NCBI RefSeq assembly: GCF_022606465.1
Contig: NZ_JALBUF010000003.1
Location: 62,001 to 126,000 of the forward strand
From: Sulfoacidibacillus ferrooxidans
GTDB lineage: Bacteria > Bacillota > Bacilli > Alicyclobacillales > SLC66
Length of the DNA: 64,000 nt
Direction: 5' to 3'
The notes beneath the pieces are model-generated. The model was not told the origin of the DNA, made no database searches, and saw nothing but the letters and a program-made list of their open reading frames with translations. The position numbers and the translations under genes are program-made. Shown here in pieces: positions 1 through 8,824 of the stretch. How positions within the stretch are numbered: the stretch's first letter is position 1; each line of letters starts with the position of its first letter.

Positions 1-766
1 TCCACCTGTGCATATTGCCGTTATGGGGATGGAGCGAGTCCTACCAACACTTGCCGATCTAGAAGTATTTATGAATATACTCCCTCGCAGTGCTACAGGC
101 CAACAATTAACAAGCTACGTCTCCCTTGTCACAGGCCCCCGCGCACATGATGAATTAGACGGAGCCAAAGAGTTCCACCTCATTATTCTCGATAATCAAC
201 GTAGTCAATCGCTTGGAGATCCTGATTTTCAGGAAGTTTTACAGTGTATTCGCTGTGGTGCGTGTCTGAATGTGTGTCCCGTCTATCGACAAATCGGAGG
301 TCATGCTTACGGATCCGTGTATTCTGGTCCCATTGGTGCAGTCCTCACTCCACTATTGCGCGACGATCCAGAATCGGCTGAGCTGCCCTATGCATCTAGC
401 CTATGTGGTGCCTGTTATGAAGCGTGTCCTGTAAAAATTCCACTTCACGACATGCTTGTAAAACTGCGAGCACGCAATGTGTCACGAGGTTTTACACCAC
501 CCGCTGAACGACTCGCATTTCAAATATATAAAAAAACATTTGCAAGTCCTAAGAACTATCGTTTAGCTGTACGCTCTCTACGGTCTGTACAGAAATGGTT
601 GATGAAAAATGGAGAATTCCACTCATCTATTCCTATTTTATCTAGTTGGTCAAAAACTAGAAGTCTTGACGGATTAAGTCCACTCACCTTTCGCGAACGT
701 TTTGCAAAAGGTCTAGTCATCGATCAAATCACAGAAAAATTACCACACGTGGCGCGAAAGGAGTAA
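1..766 (+). CDS. lutB: Lactate utilization protein LutB, 3' part (iron-sulfur protein)
   Basis: C-terminal part of LutB, the iron-sulfur subunit of the LutABC complex that oxidises L-lactate to pyruvate in Bacilli. The reading frame is already open at base 2, so the gene begins before the window; the GTG at position 8 is an internal valine. Visible are the LutB segment around the GMERVLPT motif and two ferredoxin-like cysteine clusters, CIRCGACLNVCP and CGACYEACPVKIP, which would bind two [4Fe-4S] clusters. Family members are about 470 residues, so roughly half is present. The stop codon overlaps the ribosome binding site of the next gene, lutC, so the two are almost certainly one operon, with lutA expected just outside the window. 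Confidence 0.93.
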   Translation, partial: PPVHIAVMGMERVLPTLADLEVFMNILPRSATGQQLTSYVSLVTGPRAHDELDGAKEFHLIILDNQRSQSLGDPDFQEVLQCIRCGACLNVCPVYRQIGGHAYGSVYSGPIGAVLTPLLRDDPESAELPYASSLCGACYEACPVKIPLHDMLVKLRARNVSRGFTPPAERLAFQIYKKTFASPKNYRLAVRSLRSVQKWLMKNGEFHSSIPILSSWSKTRSLDGLSPLTFRERFAKGLVIDQITEKLPHVARKE

Positions 767-774
767 GGACGGAC

Positions 775-1533
775 ATGACACCAACAAGTGAATCAGAATT
801 TATGAATAAAATTATAAAACGATTAGGACGCAATACAGTCCCTACAGAAGCACCAAAGAGAAATTTAGTAGGTAGTGAAGGACTCGTGCATAGTTCCTTA
901 CCCACATCTACGCCCACTTGGTCTGCACAATTATTACAAAAGCAACTAGTAAATGACCCACTCGATCCACAAGATTGGATGCACTTAGCGGAGATTTTTT
1001 GCCGTGAGCTTGAAGAAGTTGGAGGTCATGGAGCCATCATCTCTCTGAGTGAAGCTCCAAATGCATTAGACAAACTCATCATCGAGCATCATATCCAGTC
1101 TGCAATCAAATGGGAAGATCCATGGCTACATTCACTTGACTTAGACAAGGTTTTGCAAGATCGCGGTGTTGTGCTGTACACCTGGGGAGAAGAAAAAGAG
1201 ATAACTAAAGCTACCATTGCACAAGCAACGCTTGGCATTACTTCAGCGCCATACGCCATAGCTGAAACGGGATCCCTAGTAGTCATCGGAGATGCTCAGA
1301 GTGGTCGTTCCGTTAGCCTCTTACCACCTGTGCATGTTGCGTTTGTACCCTATAAACGCATCCATTTACGTGCTGCGAGCGTTCTTTTAGATCTACAAAA
1401 AGAGAAGATGAAAAGTGCTGTAAATTTTATCACTGGTCCCAGCCGTACTTCTGATATTGAAATGGATTCTACAATAGGTGTTCACGGTCCAAAATACGTG
1501 TATATTTATATCATTATTGATGAAAACAAGTGA
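775..1533 (+). CDS. lutC: Lactate utilization protein LutC
   Basis: LutC/YkgG-family protein of 252 residues, the third member of the LutABC L-lactate oxidation complex. The C-terminal half has the family signature ITSAPYAIAETGSLV followed by the conserved segment running to the TGPSRTSDIE motif. The start ATG lies 8 bases after the lutB stop, and its ribosome binding site (AAAGGAG, 757-763) sits in the last lutB codons, which indicates translational coupling. The last codons form the left arm of a long hairpin shared with the convergent rmuC. Its N-terminus is less conserved, as usual in this family. Confidence 0.93.
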   Translation: MTPTSESEFMNKIIKRLGRNTVPTEAPKRNLVGSEGLVHSSLPTSTPTWSAQLLQKQLVNDPLDPQDWMHLAEIFCRELEEVGGHGAIISLSEAPNALDKLIIEHHIQSAIKWEDPWLHSLDLDKVLQDRGVVLYTWGEEKEITKATIAQATLGITSAPYAIAETGSLVVIGDAQSGRSVSLLPPVHVAFVPYKRIHLRAASVLLDLQKEKMKSAVNFITGPSRTSDIEMDSTIGVHGPKYVYIYIIIDENK

Positions 1534-1559
1534 TCGGTATCTCACTTCTTTTCATCAAT
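1516..1559. terminator. Hairpin between lutC and rmuC, likely bidirectional terminator
   Basis: An 18-base left arm (1516-1533, the last five codons and stop of lutC) pairs with 1542-1559 with a single mismatch around an 8-base loop. No clear U-run follows on the + side. Position between two convergent genes suggests termination in both directions, and it would also end the long cobalamin transcript if rmuC is its last gene. Confidence 0.5.
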
Positions 1560-1566
1560 AGTTGGT

Positions 1567-2919
1567 TTAGTCGCTATCTTGATCTTCATCCAATACTAGT
1601 AGAGAGTCATCAATGAATTCTGTTGCTTGTCCTTCAGGTAGTGACTCCACGTCGTGCAATTTTTTTGTAATCACTCGTGTGCGCCGCTCTACTTGTCCAA
1701 ATTCCGAACTCGCTGAGTCAATTTTCTTTTTCACTTTTGCTAATACTTCTCCAAACTTTAAAAACTCCGTTTTTACTGCTCCAAGTGTAATCCACACTTC
1801 TGAAGAACGTTTTTCAATCGCTAATGTACGAAATCCCATCTGCAAGCTATTTAAAATCGCAGCTATGGTTGTCGGCCCTGTAACAACCACACGATACGTT
1901 CGTTGTAGCTCTTCGAGCAAACCAGGACGGCGAATGATCTCTGCATAAAGTCCTTCTGTCGGCACAAATAATAGAGCAAAATCTGTCGTGTGAGGTGGAC
2001 AAATATATTTATCGTGGATCTTTTTCGCCTCATCGCGAACGCGACGCACGAGCGCCTTTGCCGCCTCTTCGGTTTGCACTATATCGCCTGTATCTTGCGC
2101 ATCCATGAGACGTTGATAGTCTTCTACAGGAAACTTAGCATCAATCGGTAACCACACAGGTATTTCATCTGCTCGTTTACCAGGAAGTCGCAACGCAAAT
2201 TCAACTCGTTCTTGATGTTCTGGATTGACTGCGACATTTAACGCATACTGATCGATGGTTAAGATTTGTTCAAGCAAATTGCCTAACTGTACTTCTCCCC
2301 ATGTACCGCGCATCTTAACATTTGTCATAATGCGTTTTAAATCACCAACGCCACCTGCGAGTAACTGCATCTCACCGAGTCCTTTATGCACTTGTTCCAA
2401 GCGTTCAGAAACCAGTTTAAATGACTCACCCAATCGTTGCTCTAACGTTTGGTGCAATTTTTCATCCACTGTTACACGTATTTGTTCAAGCTTTTGTTCA
2501 TTGTTAGTAAGCATAGTTTGTAAACGTTTGTCCATCGTCTCTTTCACACTATTCAAGTGAACCTCTGTCACTTCTGTCAAGCGATCAAGACGTTGCGTGA
2601 GTTCCACACGCTGTTCATGTGATACTTTTGAAAGCGTATGGGAAACACTTTCAAAGCCGTTTTGCATTCGATCACTCTGACGCATAATGGCATCTTGTAA
2701 TGCCTTATCATGTCGTTGCAACAGTAACCCGATCTCCTCGCGATCTCGCCGTGCAGCCTCTAGTGTCTCAGTACGACTGCGCAAGAACTCGTCACGTATC
2801 TCGCGCATCAATCGATCTGTTTCTTGATGTGTCCCATGGATACGTTGTTTCATAATAGTCGCATACACGAGCCATATCTCTAAAATGATCACGATGATTA
2901 ACAATATAGTCGTTCCCAT
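1567..2919 (-). CDS. rmuC: DNA recombination protein RmuC
   Basis: RmuC-family protein of 450 residues, linked in E. coli to limiting inversions at short repeats. Residues about 3-22 form one hydrophobic membrane anchor, residues about 30-190 are a long Glu/Arg/Gln-rich coiled coil, and residues about 190-390 carry the RmuC nuclease-like core (GDLKRIMTNVKMRGTWGE, then LPIDAKFPVEDY and FVPTEGLYAE). The last 40 residues are acidic. The start ATG has AGGAGA upstream. It begins only 14 bases after the sirC stop on the same strand, so it is probably the distal gene of the cobalamin transcript, although no functional link to B12 is known. Confidence 0.93.
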   Translation of the reverse strand: MGTTILLIIVIILEIWLVYATIMKQRIHGTHQETDRLMREIRDEFLRSRTETLEAARRDREEIGLLLQRHDKALQDAIMRQSDRMQNGFESVSHTLSKVSHEQRVELTQRLDRLTEVTEVHLNSVKETMDKRLQTMLTNNEQKLEQIRVTVDEKLHQTLEQRLGESFKLVSERLEQVHKGLGEMQLLAGGVGDLKRIMTNVKMRGTWGEVQLGNLLEQILTIDQYALNVAVNPEHQERVEFALRLPGKRADEIPVWLPIDAKFPVEDYQRLMDAQDTGDIVQTEEAAKALVRRVRDEAKKIHDKYICPPHTTDFALLFVPTEGLYAEIIRRPGLLEELQRTYRVVVTGPTTIAAILNSLQMGFRTLAIEKRSSEVWITLGAVKTEFLKFGEVLAKVKKKIDSASSEFGQVERRTRVITKKLHDVESLPEGQATEFIDDSLLVLDEDQDSD

Positions 2920-2933
2920 GTATCTGCTTTCTC

Positions 2934-3668
2934 CTATTCTACTATTTGCTTGCTATGGTGATACTCATCAATCGCTTTAGGAAGAGGTGCCACGACTAAA
3001 CCATACTGATTACATACTTGTTGTATTGTTGCTTCTAATTTCGTATGATCCCCTTGCCGCCAAGCTTCTAGCATCTCCACTGAAATCAAGCGTTTTAACC
3101 ATTCATGCCGTTCATGTTCAGGCAGATGAAGACTTAAGATCTGCTCGCGCAAGCTACTTAGATAGCGAGCAAGTGCCCCTATTGCAATAGGCAATAGGGG
3201 CTCTAAATATTGCTTGAGAGCTCGCGTCAGTGCTGGACTTTGACCTGCTGATCCAATAGCAATACTGACATCACCTCGCGCAATAACAGAGGGTACCATG
3301 AATGAACAAAGGCTTGGATTATCGGCGACATTAACCAAAATCCCCTGTGCATTTGCATCTTGTGCCACGCGTGCATTCACATCTGCATCATTGGTAGCTG
3401 CAAAAACCAGTCGCATCCCTAATACGTCATGTGCTTCATAACATCGTTTAATATGTGTATGTGTACCCATTAGAAGTACATCCACAAGTCGCGGATCAAG
3501 CTCTGGACTGACTATGACAAGATGAGCTCCCGTTTCCACTAATCCTTGTATTTTGCGAACGGCAATTGTTCCCCCACCCACTACAAGACACTTACTATCG
3601 ACAAGTTGTAGAAACGCTCCATACTGTGATGCGCCCACCGCGCTCATCTCCAATGCATTGTCACTCAT
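2934..3668 (-). CDS. sirC: Precorrin-2 dehydrogenase (siroheme synthase N-terminal type)
   Basis: NAD-dependent dehydrogenase that oxidises precorrin-2 to sirohydrochlorin, the substrate for cobalt insertion by CbiX and for siroheme. The Rossmann motif GGGTIAVRK is at residues 31-39 and the typical ATNDADVNARVAQDA and SIAIGSAGQSPALTRALK segments follow. At 244 residues it is slightly longer than the single-domain enzyme and has no SUMT domain, which is encoded separately by cobA. An AAAGG precedes the chosen ATG. It lies 69 bases downstream of the adenosyltransferase in the same operon. It may also have ferrochelatase activity, which cannot be decided from sequence. Confidence 0.9.
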   Translation of the reverse strand: MSDNALEMSAVGASQYGAFLQLVDSKCLVVGGGTIAVRKIQGLVETGAHLVIVSPELDPRLVDVLLMGTHTHIKRCYEAHDVLGMRLVFAATNDADVNARVAQDANAQGILVNVADNPSLCSFMVPSVIARGDVSIAIGSAGQSPALTRALKQYLEPLLPIAIGALARYLSSLREQILSLHLPEHERHEWLKRLISVEMLEAWRQGDHTKLEATIQQVCNQYGLVVAPLPKAIDEYHHSKQIVE

Positions 3669-3737
3669 TGAACCTTTAGTTGTAGTACCCTATAGAAATC
3701 AATACTCTACATGAACAACACTTTTTAGAAATACTAA

Positions 3738-4325
3738 TTACTCTCTCACCTTTTGGGGCTTATCATGAAATACGGTAGGACTATGCTCATACTCAATCTC
3801 TGCATGGTTTTCACGAGCATTGATAGCACGTGCTAAAACAAATAACAGATCAGATAAGCGGTTGATATACTTTAAGGTGACTGGATGAATATCCTCTTGC
3901 TGCATCAGAGCAACAACACGTCGTTCTGCTCTTCTGATCACTGTGCACGCGACATGCAGTGAAGCCGCACCTTTATTCCCACCACGCAAGACGAATTTAG
4001 TCAAACGATCAGCCTGTTCTTTATACTCATCAATCAACGGTTCAAGTTCATCTGCCGCATGATCTACGGTGCGAAATGGACGTTCGATGTTTGCAGGTCG
4101 CGCGAGGTCTGCCCCCACATCCCATAGCGTTTGTTGAATTTTTTGCAGTAATGCAATGATATCGGCATCGCGAGTGGCATCGAGTTCAGTCATTGCAAGT
4201 CCGATAAACGCACCGCCTTCGTCGACCGCACCATAAGCCTCAACTCGTGCATTATCTTTAAACCGACGTTCGCCACCAATCAACGCCGTTTTTCCCTTAT
4301 CCCCACCACGCGTATAAATTTTCAT
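3738..4325 (-). CDS. Cob(I)alamin adenosyltransferase, PduO type
   Basis: ATP:corrinoid adenosyltransferase (195 residues) that transfers the 5'-deoxyadenosyl group to cob(I)alamin or a cob(I)yrinic acid diamide. The PduO-type ATP-binding motif TRGGDKGKTALIGG is at the N-terminus, RVEAYGAVDE follows, and the C-terminal signature VIRRAERRVVAL is intact. It is unrelated in fold to the CobA/BtuR type. The ATG overlaps the cobyric acid synthase stop by four bases (ATGA), so the two are translationally coupled. In this operon it most likely adenosylates a corrin intermediate before amidation. Confidence 0.93.
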   Translation of the reverse strand: MKIYTRGGDKGKTALIGGERRFKDNARVEAYGAVDEGGAFIGLAMTELDATRDADIIALLQKIQQTLWDVGADLARPANIERPFRTVDHAADELEPLIDEYKEQADRLTKFVLRGGNKGAASLHVACTVIRRAERRVVALMQQEDIHPVTLKYINRLSDLLFVLARAINARENHAEIEYEHSPTVFHDKPQKVRE

Positions 4326-5893
4326 ATACAGTTCTCTCCTCGCTTAGAATCTTGTTTAAGTAGTTGATATACTACATTCATATCTAGATGCTCTCGCACG
4401 ATTGAAGCCAACCGATCATATGCATGTGCCCGCACTTCACTCGTTAACACCGTATGCTCCAATGGTTTCCACCCATGCACAGCTCGCAAGCGATTCAACC
4501 ATATCACACGAAAGTGATCATTGTGTAAAATTCCGTGCAAATAGGTTCCAATATAGCGACCATCCAGTGACTGTGCTCCATCTTCGATCATCGTTATATC
4601 ACGATCGCTTTTAGCTAAAGCAAATGCTTGATCTTTGTCACCCACTGTTTTACCCATGTGAATTTCATAACCATGTACAAAAATTCCTGCAAATACTCCT
4701 TGCAGTTCTCCACGCACAAGTTCTGTGCGTTTCTCATCGGTAATTGTCGTCTCGTAGTGAAATAAGTGAAGCCCGGGTATCACTGAATCCTCTGATTCAT
4801 GATGATGGGGATCCATTACTCGCTCACCTAGCATCTGCAACCCACCGCAAATACCAAGCACTGATACACCCTTTGTTGCGTGCTGAGTAATCGCTTTTGC
4901 AAGTCCAGACTCATGTAAAAAACGCAAGTCTTCCATTGTGTTTTTCGTTCCAGGCAGAATAATTGCATCTACACCTATAAGATCTTCTACTTTAGTACAA
5001 AAAGTGACAGACACCTCAGCCTCAAGAAATAGTGGATCAAAGTCCGTGAAATTCGCAATATGAGGTAAATGTATGATGCCAATATGTACTCGCTGTTCGT
5101 CAGGTACTTGATCCTCTCTTGTATGTGCCTTCACATGGTGATAACGATCCTCTTCTAACCCAAGTGAGTCTTCCTCTTCAATTCCCAAATCAGCGATGTG
5201 TGGTATGACACCTAAAACAGGGACTTTTGCATACTCTTCAAGTAAACGCACTCCATCTTCAAACAACTTAGGGTCGCCGCGAAATTTATTGACAATGATC
5301 CCCTTGACACGCGCCCGCTCTTCCTCCGTTAACAGCAACAGTGTACCTACGACCGAGGCGAAAATGCCCCCACGATCAATATCTGCGACGAGAAAAACAT
5401 CCGCATCAGCCATCATCGCAGCCCGCATATTGACAATATCGCGTGACTTTAAGTTCATTTCAACCGGACTTCCGGCACCTTCCATCACGATCACATCATA
5501 TCGTTCTTTTAGGAACGTATAGGACTCCACAACTGCTTGCCACAATTCACTTTTGTTACTTTGAAAGTAGGAACGTGCTGACATGGTCTCTTTTACACGT
5601 CCCTGTACAACAACTTGAGATCGACTACTACCTGTCGGCTTCAATAATACAGGATTCATATGTTCATTTGATAAAATTCCCGCAGCCTCTGCCTGAACCG
5701 CTTGCGCACGCCCTATTTCTCGTCCAGATGGCGTAACAGCTGAATTCAGTGACATATTTTGTGCCTTAAATGGAGCCACCCGATACCCATCTTGCGCTAG
5801 AATTCGGCACAGCGCAGTAGAGAGTGTACTCTTGCCAACATTCGATGCCGTCCCAAGAAACATAATTCCTTTTGCTCCATGTTGCACTCCCAT
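4322..5893 (-). CDS. cbiP: Cobyric acid synthase (glutamine-hydrolysing)
   Basis: CbiP/CobQ amidates the b, d, e and g side chains of adenosylcobyrinic a,c-diamide using ATP and glutamine. The N-terminal synthetase domain has the nucleotide motif GTASNVGKST at about residues 14-23. The C-terminal type-I glutaminase-like domain has the nucleophile elbow GICGGLQMLG and a later VHGYEIHMGKT segment. The start chosen is the ATG at 5893, eight bases after GGAGG; an in-frame TTG two codons earlier is possible. About 523 residues, normal for the family. It sits 15 bases after cbiA and overlaps the adenosyltransferase by four bases. Confidence 0.95.
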   Translation of the reverse strand: MGVQHGAKGIMFLGTASNVGKSTLSTALCRILAQDGYRVAPFKAQNMSLNSAVTPSGREIGRAQAVQAEAAGILSNEHMNPVLLKPTGSSRSQVVVQGRVKETMSARSYFQSNKSELWQAVVESYTFLKERYDVIVMEGAGSPVEMNLKSRDIVNMRAAMMADADVFLVADIDRGGIFASVVGTLLLLTEEERARVKGIIVNKFRGDPKLFEDGVRLLEEYAKVPVLGVIPHIADLGIEEEDSLGLEEDRYHHVKAHTREDQVPDEQRVHIGIIHLPHIANFTDFDPLFLEAEVSVTFCTKVEDLIGVDAIILPGTKNTMEDLRFLHESGLAKAITQHATKGVSVLGICGGLQMLGERVMDPHHHESEDSVIPGLHLFHYETTITDEKRTELVRGELQGVFAGIFVHGYEIHMGKTVGDKDQAFALAKSDRDITMIEDGAQSLDGRYIGTYLHGILHNDHFRVIWLNRLRAVHGWKPLEHTVLTSEVRAHAYDRLASIVREHLDMNVVYQLLKQDSKRGENCI

Positions 5894-5908
5894 CCACAAC
5901 CCCTCCTT

Positions 5909-7300
5909 CTACTTCGCGATCCGCTGTTGCTGATATGCCACACAAGAGGCCACAAAGCGAGTCGCAACCATTGGATTGGAGGCAAAATGAAGATGCGTAT
6001 ACCCTGCTACTAACGTCTCCGATGCAAATCCGTCCATTTTTTTACCGCGCAATCCTGTCACCTCGTACGCAGGCGTACTTTGCTCTCTCTCGTACGTCAA
6101 TGTCGAGTAGTGAAACTCATGTCCCTTTACCATCTCACCTTTTGCCAATAGCAATTGATCGACAGGTGCTGTTGCTTCCCGATATCCAAGCGCGACAAGA
6201 CGTGCATGCATCTGTACTTTTGCGTCTAGAACACCTACCATCTGATACGAATTGCCTGTACGATCCATCAACTCTTTTGCCAAAAACATATAGCCACCAC
6301 ATTCCGCAAAGGTTGGTAACCCAGCTTCAATGCGCTCGCGCAATTGACTCATCACAGCAGTTTGTAGACTTAAGTCGTGTGCAAACTCTTCCGGAAATCC
6401 ACCACCAATATAGAGCCCATCTACATCTTCTGGAAGTAATTCTCCTGCAAGCGGTGAAAAGTAGACAAGCTCTGCTCCGGCTAGTTGTAAGAGCTCTAAG
6501 TTCTCTGGATAATAAAAGTTAAAAGCGGAATCTTTAGCAATGGCAATTTTGGTAATTGCCCACGCTGTTTTACGTTTGAAAATAGTTTTTGACGGTTCTT
6601 GTATAGCAGGCGCAGACTGCGCAATGACTTGTAGTGCAGCAATATCTACAGTTGCCTCTACACGCTGTGCAAGTTGATCAAATAGAGGTCGTAATTCCCC
6701 GCGTTCTAGTGCCGGAATAAGACCTAAATGCCGCTCTGGCATCGACACTTCTGTCATCTTTTCAAGATAGCCCACTGTAGGAAGTCCACACATTTGTTCA
6801 ATTGCAGACTGAACCAGACGATAGTGGCCCTCACTCCCTACCCGATTGACAAGAACCCCCGCAATGGGAACTCCATCCAAAAACTTCTGATACCCTAAAA
6901 CAAGGGCTGCGGCACTACGAGCCATGCCACTTGCATCGATGACAAGCACAATGGGAGCTTGCAGTAACATGGCAAGATCCGCGCTACTCCCGCGATCTGA
7001 TTGCGCATCGCGGCCATCGTAAAGCCCCATCACGCCTTCAATCATTGAGATATCTGCGCCTCTGCTCGCGCGCATAAAAATCTCTAAAACGACCTCATCT
7101 CCTAGCATAATGCGGTCAACATTGCGAGACACTCTTCCTGTAACTGCGGTGTGATAACTAGGGTCGATATAATCAGGACCTGCTTTAAAACCTTGAACGG
7201 CTAATCCTCTTTTTTGCAAAGCGGCCAAGAGACCAAGTGTAAAGGTCGTTTTTCCAACGCCTGAATGCGTACCTGCTAGAAGCAATCGTGGTTGATTCAT
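5909..7300 (-). CDS. cbiA: Cobyrinic acid a,c-diamide synthase
   Basis: CbiA/CobB makes the a and c amides of cob(II)yrinic acid from ATP and glutamine. The N-terminal P-loop is GTHSGVGKTT at residues 10-19, and the C-terminal glutaminase domain has its nucleophile in FAECGGYMFLAKEL. At 463 residues it matches the family. A strong GGGAGG lies upstream of the ATG. It follows the APC permease after 47 bases; that gap and the permease's last codons contain a perfect hairpin (7333-7361). Confidence 0.95.
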   Translation of the reverse strand: MNQPRLLLAGTHSGVGKTTFTLGLLAALQKRGLAVQGFKAGPDYIDPSYHTAVTGRVSRNVDRIMLGDEVVLEIFMRASRGADISMIEGVMGLYDGRDAQSDRGSSADLAMLLQAPIVLVIDASGMARSAAALVLGYQKFLDGVPIAGVLVNRVGSEGHYRLVQSAIEQMCGLPTVGYLEKMTEVSMPERHLGLIPALERGELRPLFDQLAQRVEATVDIAALQVIAQSAPAIQEPSKTIFKRKTAWAITKIAIAKDSAFNFYYPENLELLQLAGAELVYFSPLAGELLPEDVDGLYIGGGFPEEFAHDLSLQTAVMSQLRERIEAGLPTFAECGGYMFLAKELMDRTGNSYQMVGVLDAKVQMHARLVALGYREATAPVDQLLLAKGEMVKGHEFHYSTLTYEREQSTPAYEVTGLRGKKMDGFASETLVAGYTHLHFASNPMVATRFVASCVAYQQQRIAK

Positions 7301-7332
7301 GCTTTCCTCCCATCAAAAACATTGAGATCACA

Positions 7333-7361
7333 CAGTATCTATCTATGCTAGATAGATACTG
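7333..7361. terminator. Perfect 13-bp hairpin inside the cobalamin operon
   Basis: Arms 7333-7345 and 7349-7361 are perfectly complementary with a three-base loop. The structure covers the last permease codons and its TAG stop. The minus-strand RNA has no U-run after it, so it looks more like an RNA-processing or stability element, or an attenuator, than a classical intrinsic terminator. It separates cbiX-to-permease from cbiA-to-rmuC. Confidence 0.45.
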
Positions 7362-8781
7362 TAGTTCCTGTACCTTCTTCTTCGAATTCTACTGTGTATA
7401 CTACGTGCGATTGTTTTCTTGGAATCAGCATAAAGATGATCCCTAGTATCAATAAAAATAAGACAGCATAATCTGACCACGGAGAGATGATCTTCGGACT
7501 TAACACAAGAAAGGCAACTAAAACTGCTGCCAAGTACACTGTCGTGAAAATAGAACTAATCCCCATCAGTCGATGAGTGTGCCATTTCATATCACTTACA
7601 TGACGATGTCGATGCATTCGCCACAAAAAAATGGATGCGGTAAAACTATCAAGTGTAAATTCTAACGTAAGAAAGAAGCCTGCTGCTGATAAAATAATAG
7701 CAAAAAATGTGGCTAAAGAGGTCACAAACAACTGTAAAATAGTAATCATAAAGAGTAAAGCAAAGACGATGAGTGTAACCGTAGCAGGTGATCCATGCCG
7801 ATTGAGCGTAGCAAATGATTGCGGCAATAAGCGGTCACGCCCCATGGCATACAGAGCTCGAATTAAGATGAAAGCAGTTAACCACAGCGATCCAGCAGTA
7901 GATGCTAAGATAGGAATAAGTATAGACTTGCGCAACATCGATGGCAAAAAAGGCCCTACATGATTGATCCAAGCTACCATCGGATCAGGTGAGTTTGCTA
8001 GTGCAGATATTGGTGTTTCCCCAATTATCAGAGGAAACAATACTGCATAGATGAGCAGTGCAATCATGGCACCGATAATTCCGCCTAGTCCCGGATCTTG
8101 CTTTGGCTTTGAAGATTCCTCCGATGCATAACTATCAATTTCCCAACCATCGAGAATCGTCGTTGCGACAACCATGGTCAATAAAATTCCGGCAACAGGA
8201 AACTTGCCGTGCCATGCTGGAAAATGGGCGTGTGGTAACAACGTGATCCCAAGCCCAGCAAATACTATTAAAAATAGCACTTCAACAACTAAAAAAACTT
8301 GTGTGATCCTCGCAGTCGGTTTTGCTCCAGAAAGAAGCGGAACTAATGCAAACACTAACCAAAATGTACTTATGGCTAATTCCGCCCATACGTTATTTTG
8401 CCAACCTGGATGAACCAAAGCTATTGTATATTGCGCAGCAGGAATAACAATCGGTGGGAGTGATGTGAAATACGCAAGAATAATTACCCATCCTTGAAAG
8501 CGACTTGCCTTGGCGCCAATCACACGTGCAGACCAATGATAGGATGCACCTGAGTGTGGGAAATGTTGATTGAGAACGCGAAAAATAAACGAAGATAAAA
8601 TAAACGGAATGGCCACAAGTAAAATAGCAAGTAAACTATAGATGCCACTGTACGCAACCATCACTCCAGCAGCTGCTGAGATACTAAAGGCTGGTCCAAC
8701 GCTAGAAATAGATAAACTACTTAAATCCAAGAGAGAGAATGTTTGTTTCAAATTGTGATGCTTGTTACTTTTCCGTTCCAC
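7348..8781 (-). CDS. APC-superfamily amino acid permease
   Basis: Integral membrane transporter of 477 residues with about 12 hydrophobic segments. The N-terminus has the APC TM1 pattern SISSVGPAFSISAAAG, and HSGASYHWSARVIG follows TM2. After TM6 comes ATTILDGWEIDSYASEE, typical of amino acid/polyamine permeases. The start is a GTG with a weak ribosome binding site. It lies between cbiG (43 bases upstream) and cbiA (47 bases downstream) on the same strand, so it is probably expressed with the B12 genes. The substrate cannot be read from sequence. A precursor such as threonine (for the aminopropanol arm) is one guess; a chance passenger is another. Confidence 0.85.
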   Translation of the reverse strand: MERKSNKHHNLKQTFSLLDLSSLSISSVGPAFSISAAAGVMVAYSGIYSLLAILLVAIPFILSSFIFRVLNQHFPHSGASYHWSARVIGAKASRFQGWVIILAYFTSLPPIVIPAAQYTIALVHPGWQNNVWAELAISTFWLVFALVPLLSGAKPTARITQVFLVVEVLFLIVFAGLGITLLPHAHFPAWHGKFPVAGILLTMVVATTILDGWEIDSYASEESSKPKQDPGLGGIIGAMIALLIYAVLFPLIIGETPISALANSPDPMVAWINHVGPFLPSMLRKSILIPILASTAGSLWLTAFILIRALYAMGRDRLLPQSFATLNRHGSPATVTLIVFALLFMITILQLFVTSLATFFAIILSAAGFFLTLEFTLDSFTASIFLWRMHRHRHVSDMKWHTHRLMGISSIFTTVYLAAVLVAFLVLSPKIISPWSDYAVLFLLILGIIFMLIPRKQSHVVYTVEFEEEGTGTTVSI

Positions 8782-8824
8782 TGTGCTCTGTTCACGCCCT
8801 CTCGTAAACTACGTACAATCCGTA

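Noticed and set aside
5872-6522. 216-codon rightward open frame across the cbiP/cbiA junction
   Set aside because: It is antisense to cbiA, has no ribosome binding site and resembles no protein family; it is a shadow.
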